A DNA stretch of 33,397 nucleotides, from positions 3,861 to 37,257 of the forward strand of contig WIDE01000197.1 in NCBI GenBank assembly GCA_015039315.1, in the 5' to 3' direction. Origin of the DNA: Clavulina sp. PMI_390. Its lineage: Eukaryota; Basidiomycota; Agaricomycetes; Cantharellales; Hydnaceae. The position numbers and the translations under genes are program-made. Positions 32,410 to 33,397 of the stretch are shown in pieces. The number at the start of each line of letters is the position of its first letter. The stretch's first letter is position 1. The notes under the pieces are model-generated. The model saw only the letters and a program-made list of their open reading frames with translations, searched no databases and had not been told where the DNA came from.

Positions 32410-33269
32410 CATTATTGTATCCCACCCCCCCCTCTCGATTTTAGCAGTGATACAGAGTGGGCCCTATTTGGCCAATACCATAAATTTATTTCCTTATCTA
32501 TTCAGCTATACCTACAATCCCTCTATACATTACTTCTTAGGGTACATTCCTATGCTCGTGCTATGCAGCTGCTTTCACTGAGCTGTCCGCCTCCATAATG
32601 GACCCTACATGCATGAAATTCCTGAGGGAATTTTGATAAATGAAATATCCGGCGCGATTTGATTGGCAATTCGTTACATCTGATCGCCAAAAGATCATCT
32701 CGAGTGGAGGGAATTTGTCATTTTTTTCTCATCACCCTCTCATCCCCCAGCCCCAACGTTGCTCGAAACCCGTCGAACATGGGTAATATATTGTCAAAAC
32801 TAGTCGTAAATTAAGCATATGTACAGTTGATAGCCTAGCAAGGCCGATATGGACGAGCAAAATAAAGAGGCATTAGCGTGAGACCCACGCGTCCATTTGC
32901 ACTTCGAGGGGAGGACGCACGGAACCGTGACTTGGACTTTGGAATCGTGACCTAGCATCCGTTTGTAATTATTGTTGAAGAATGGCGTGATATACTTTCT
33001 CTCAAACGCGATAATTCTTTTCTCGAGCCAAGCAGTCCCTCACCTGTGTCTAGGATACTGTACTAAACCGATCTGAGGTTCCACGGTGTGACCTGTGACC
33101 TAGTTCCCAGTGAACGAGTCTTAGTTCCATGTGTAGCGGCGGCAAGCGCCCAGTCCCCGACGTACACAAAACCTAGATGAAGTCCGAAAATGGGATTGGA
33201 ATATCTCTCAAAATTTTATTACTCCTTATACAAATCGCTCAGAGCACGGCAGAGTTCGCGTGCTACAAA
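32410..33269. other. Intergenic; nothing seen
   Basis: AT-rich stretch without coding frames longer than chance, RNA genes or clear repeats. Confidence 0.35.
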
Positions 33270-33328
33270 CGGTTGAGGCCCACATTGAGCAGTTGAAGTC
33301 TTCAGACACTCAATGTGGGCCTCAACCG
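33270..33328. repeat. Perfect 20-bp inverted repeat (hairpin) with 19-nt spacer
   Basis: 33270-33289 and 33309-33328 are exact reverse complements (first arm begins CGGTTGAGGCCC). The spacer itself contains the small palindrome TGAAGTCTTCA, so a two-tier hairpin could form. It may be a small-RNA precursor, a remnant of a foldback element, or the end of an element continuing past the window. Confidence 0.6.
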
Positions 33329-33397
33329 CCATGAAATATTTTAGGCTCATCCTTAAATGTGTGCTAAGAGTTGATGATCTCGAAACATTTATCTTAT

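Noticed and set aside
1..33397. tRNA, rRNA and CRISPR arrays
   Set aside because: No cloverleaf with a GTTCGAATC-type T arm, no rRNA-like block and no regularly spaced repeats seen; CRISPR is not expected in a fungus.

Overview
The window looks like nuclear DNA of a basidiomycete, most likely an agaricomycete. Genes are interrupted by short introns (about 50-110 bp, GT...AG). It carries an intron-rich Ac-like hAT transposase and a lineage-expanded family of single-pass membrane proteins of a kind common in Agaricomycetes. A Ceratobasidiaceae/Rhizoctonia-like source is my guess from gene style only.

Layout. 1-4650: an hAT transposon whose 17-exon transposase gene can be spliced into one open frame of 962 codons, followed by a subterminal block of GAACC-type repeats. 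4750-11495: two tandem, diverged copies of one segment. Each holds a decayed coding remnant and then an intact minus-strand membrane-protein gene (copies 1 and 2). The first segment is interrupted by about 1.5 kb containing a foldback element with 300-bp inverted arms (5651-6645). 11500-13338: no supported gene. 13339-14776: a short-chain dehydrogenase/reductase (SDR) gene on the minus strand. 14940-15940: nothing supported. 16165-25665: five plus-strand membrane-protein genes in a row (copies 3-7), with an inverted-repeat element at 21965-22210. 26131-29474: two tandem SDR genes. 29953-31089: membrane-protein copy 8. 31090-33397: mostly without genes, one weak ORF, and a perfect 20-bp hairpin near the end.

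The centre of interest is the array of eight paralogous membrane proteins interleaved with three paralogous SDR genes. I spliced all eleven by hand; every one gives an uninterrupted frame with conserved intron phases, so none is an obvious pseudogene. Each membrane protein has a signal peptide, a compact ectodomain of about 120 residues with exactly three cysteines in an invariant C-x-C-x13-C pattern, a Ser/Thr-rich stalk of very variable length, a Gly-rich transmembrane helix, a basic stop-transfer and a tail of about 90-110 residues with Tyr/Pro-rich motifs. This is the layout of fungal wall sensors such as Wsc/Mid2, but the ectodomain is different. A surface-sensing or recognition role is inference. 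The SDRs share a conserved promoter module, and copies 7 and 8 share another. The paralogs fall into pairs (1/2, 3/6, 4/5, 7/8), which points to repeated local duplication.
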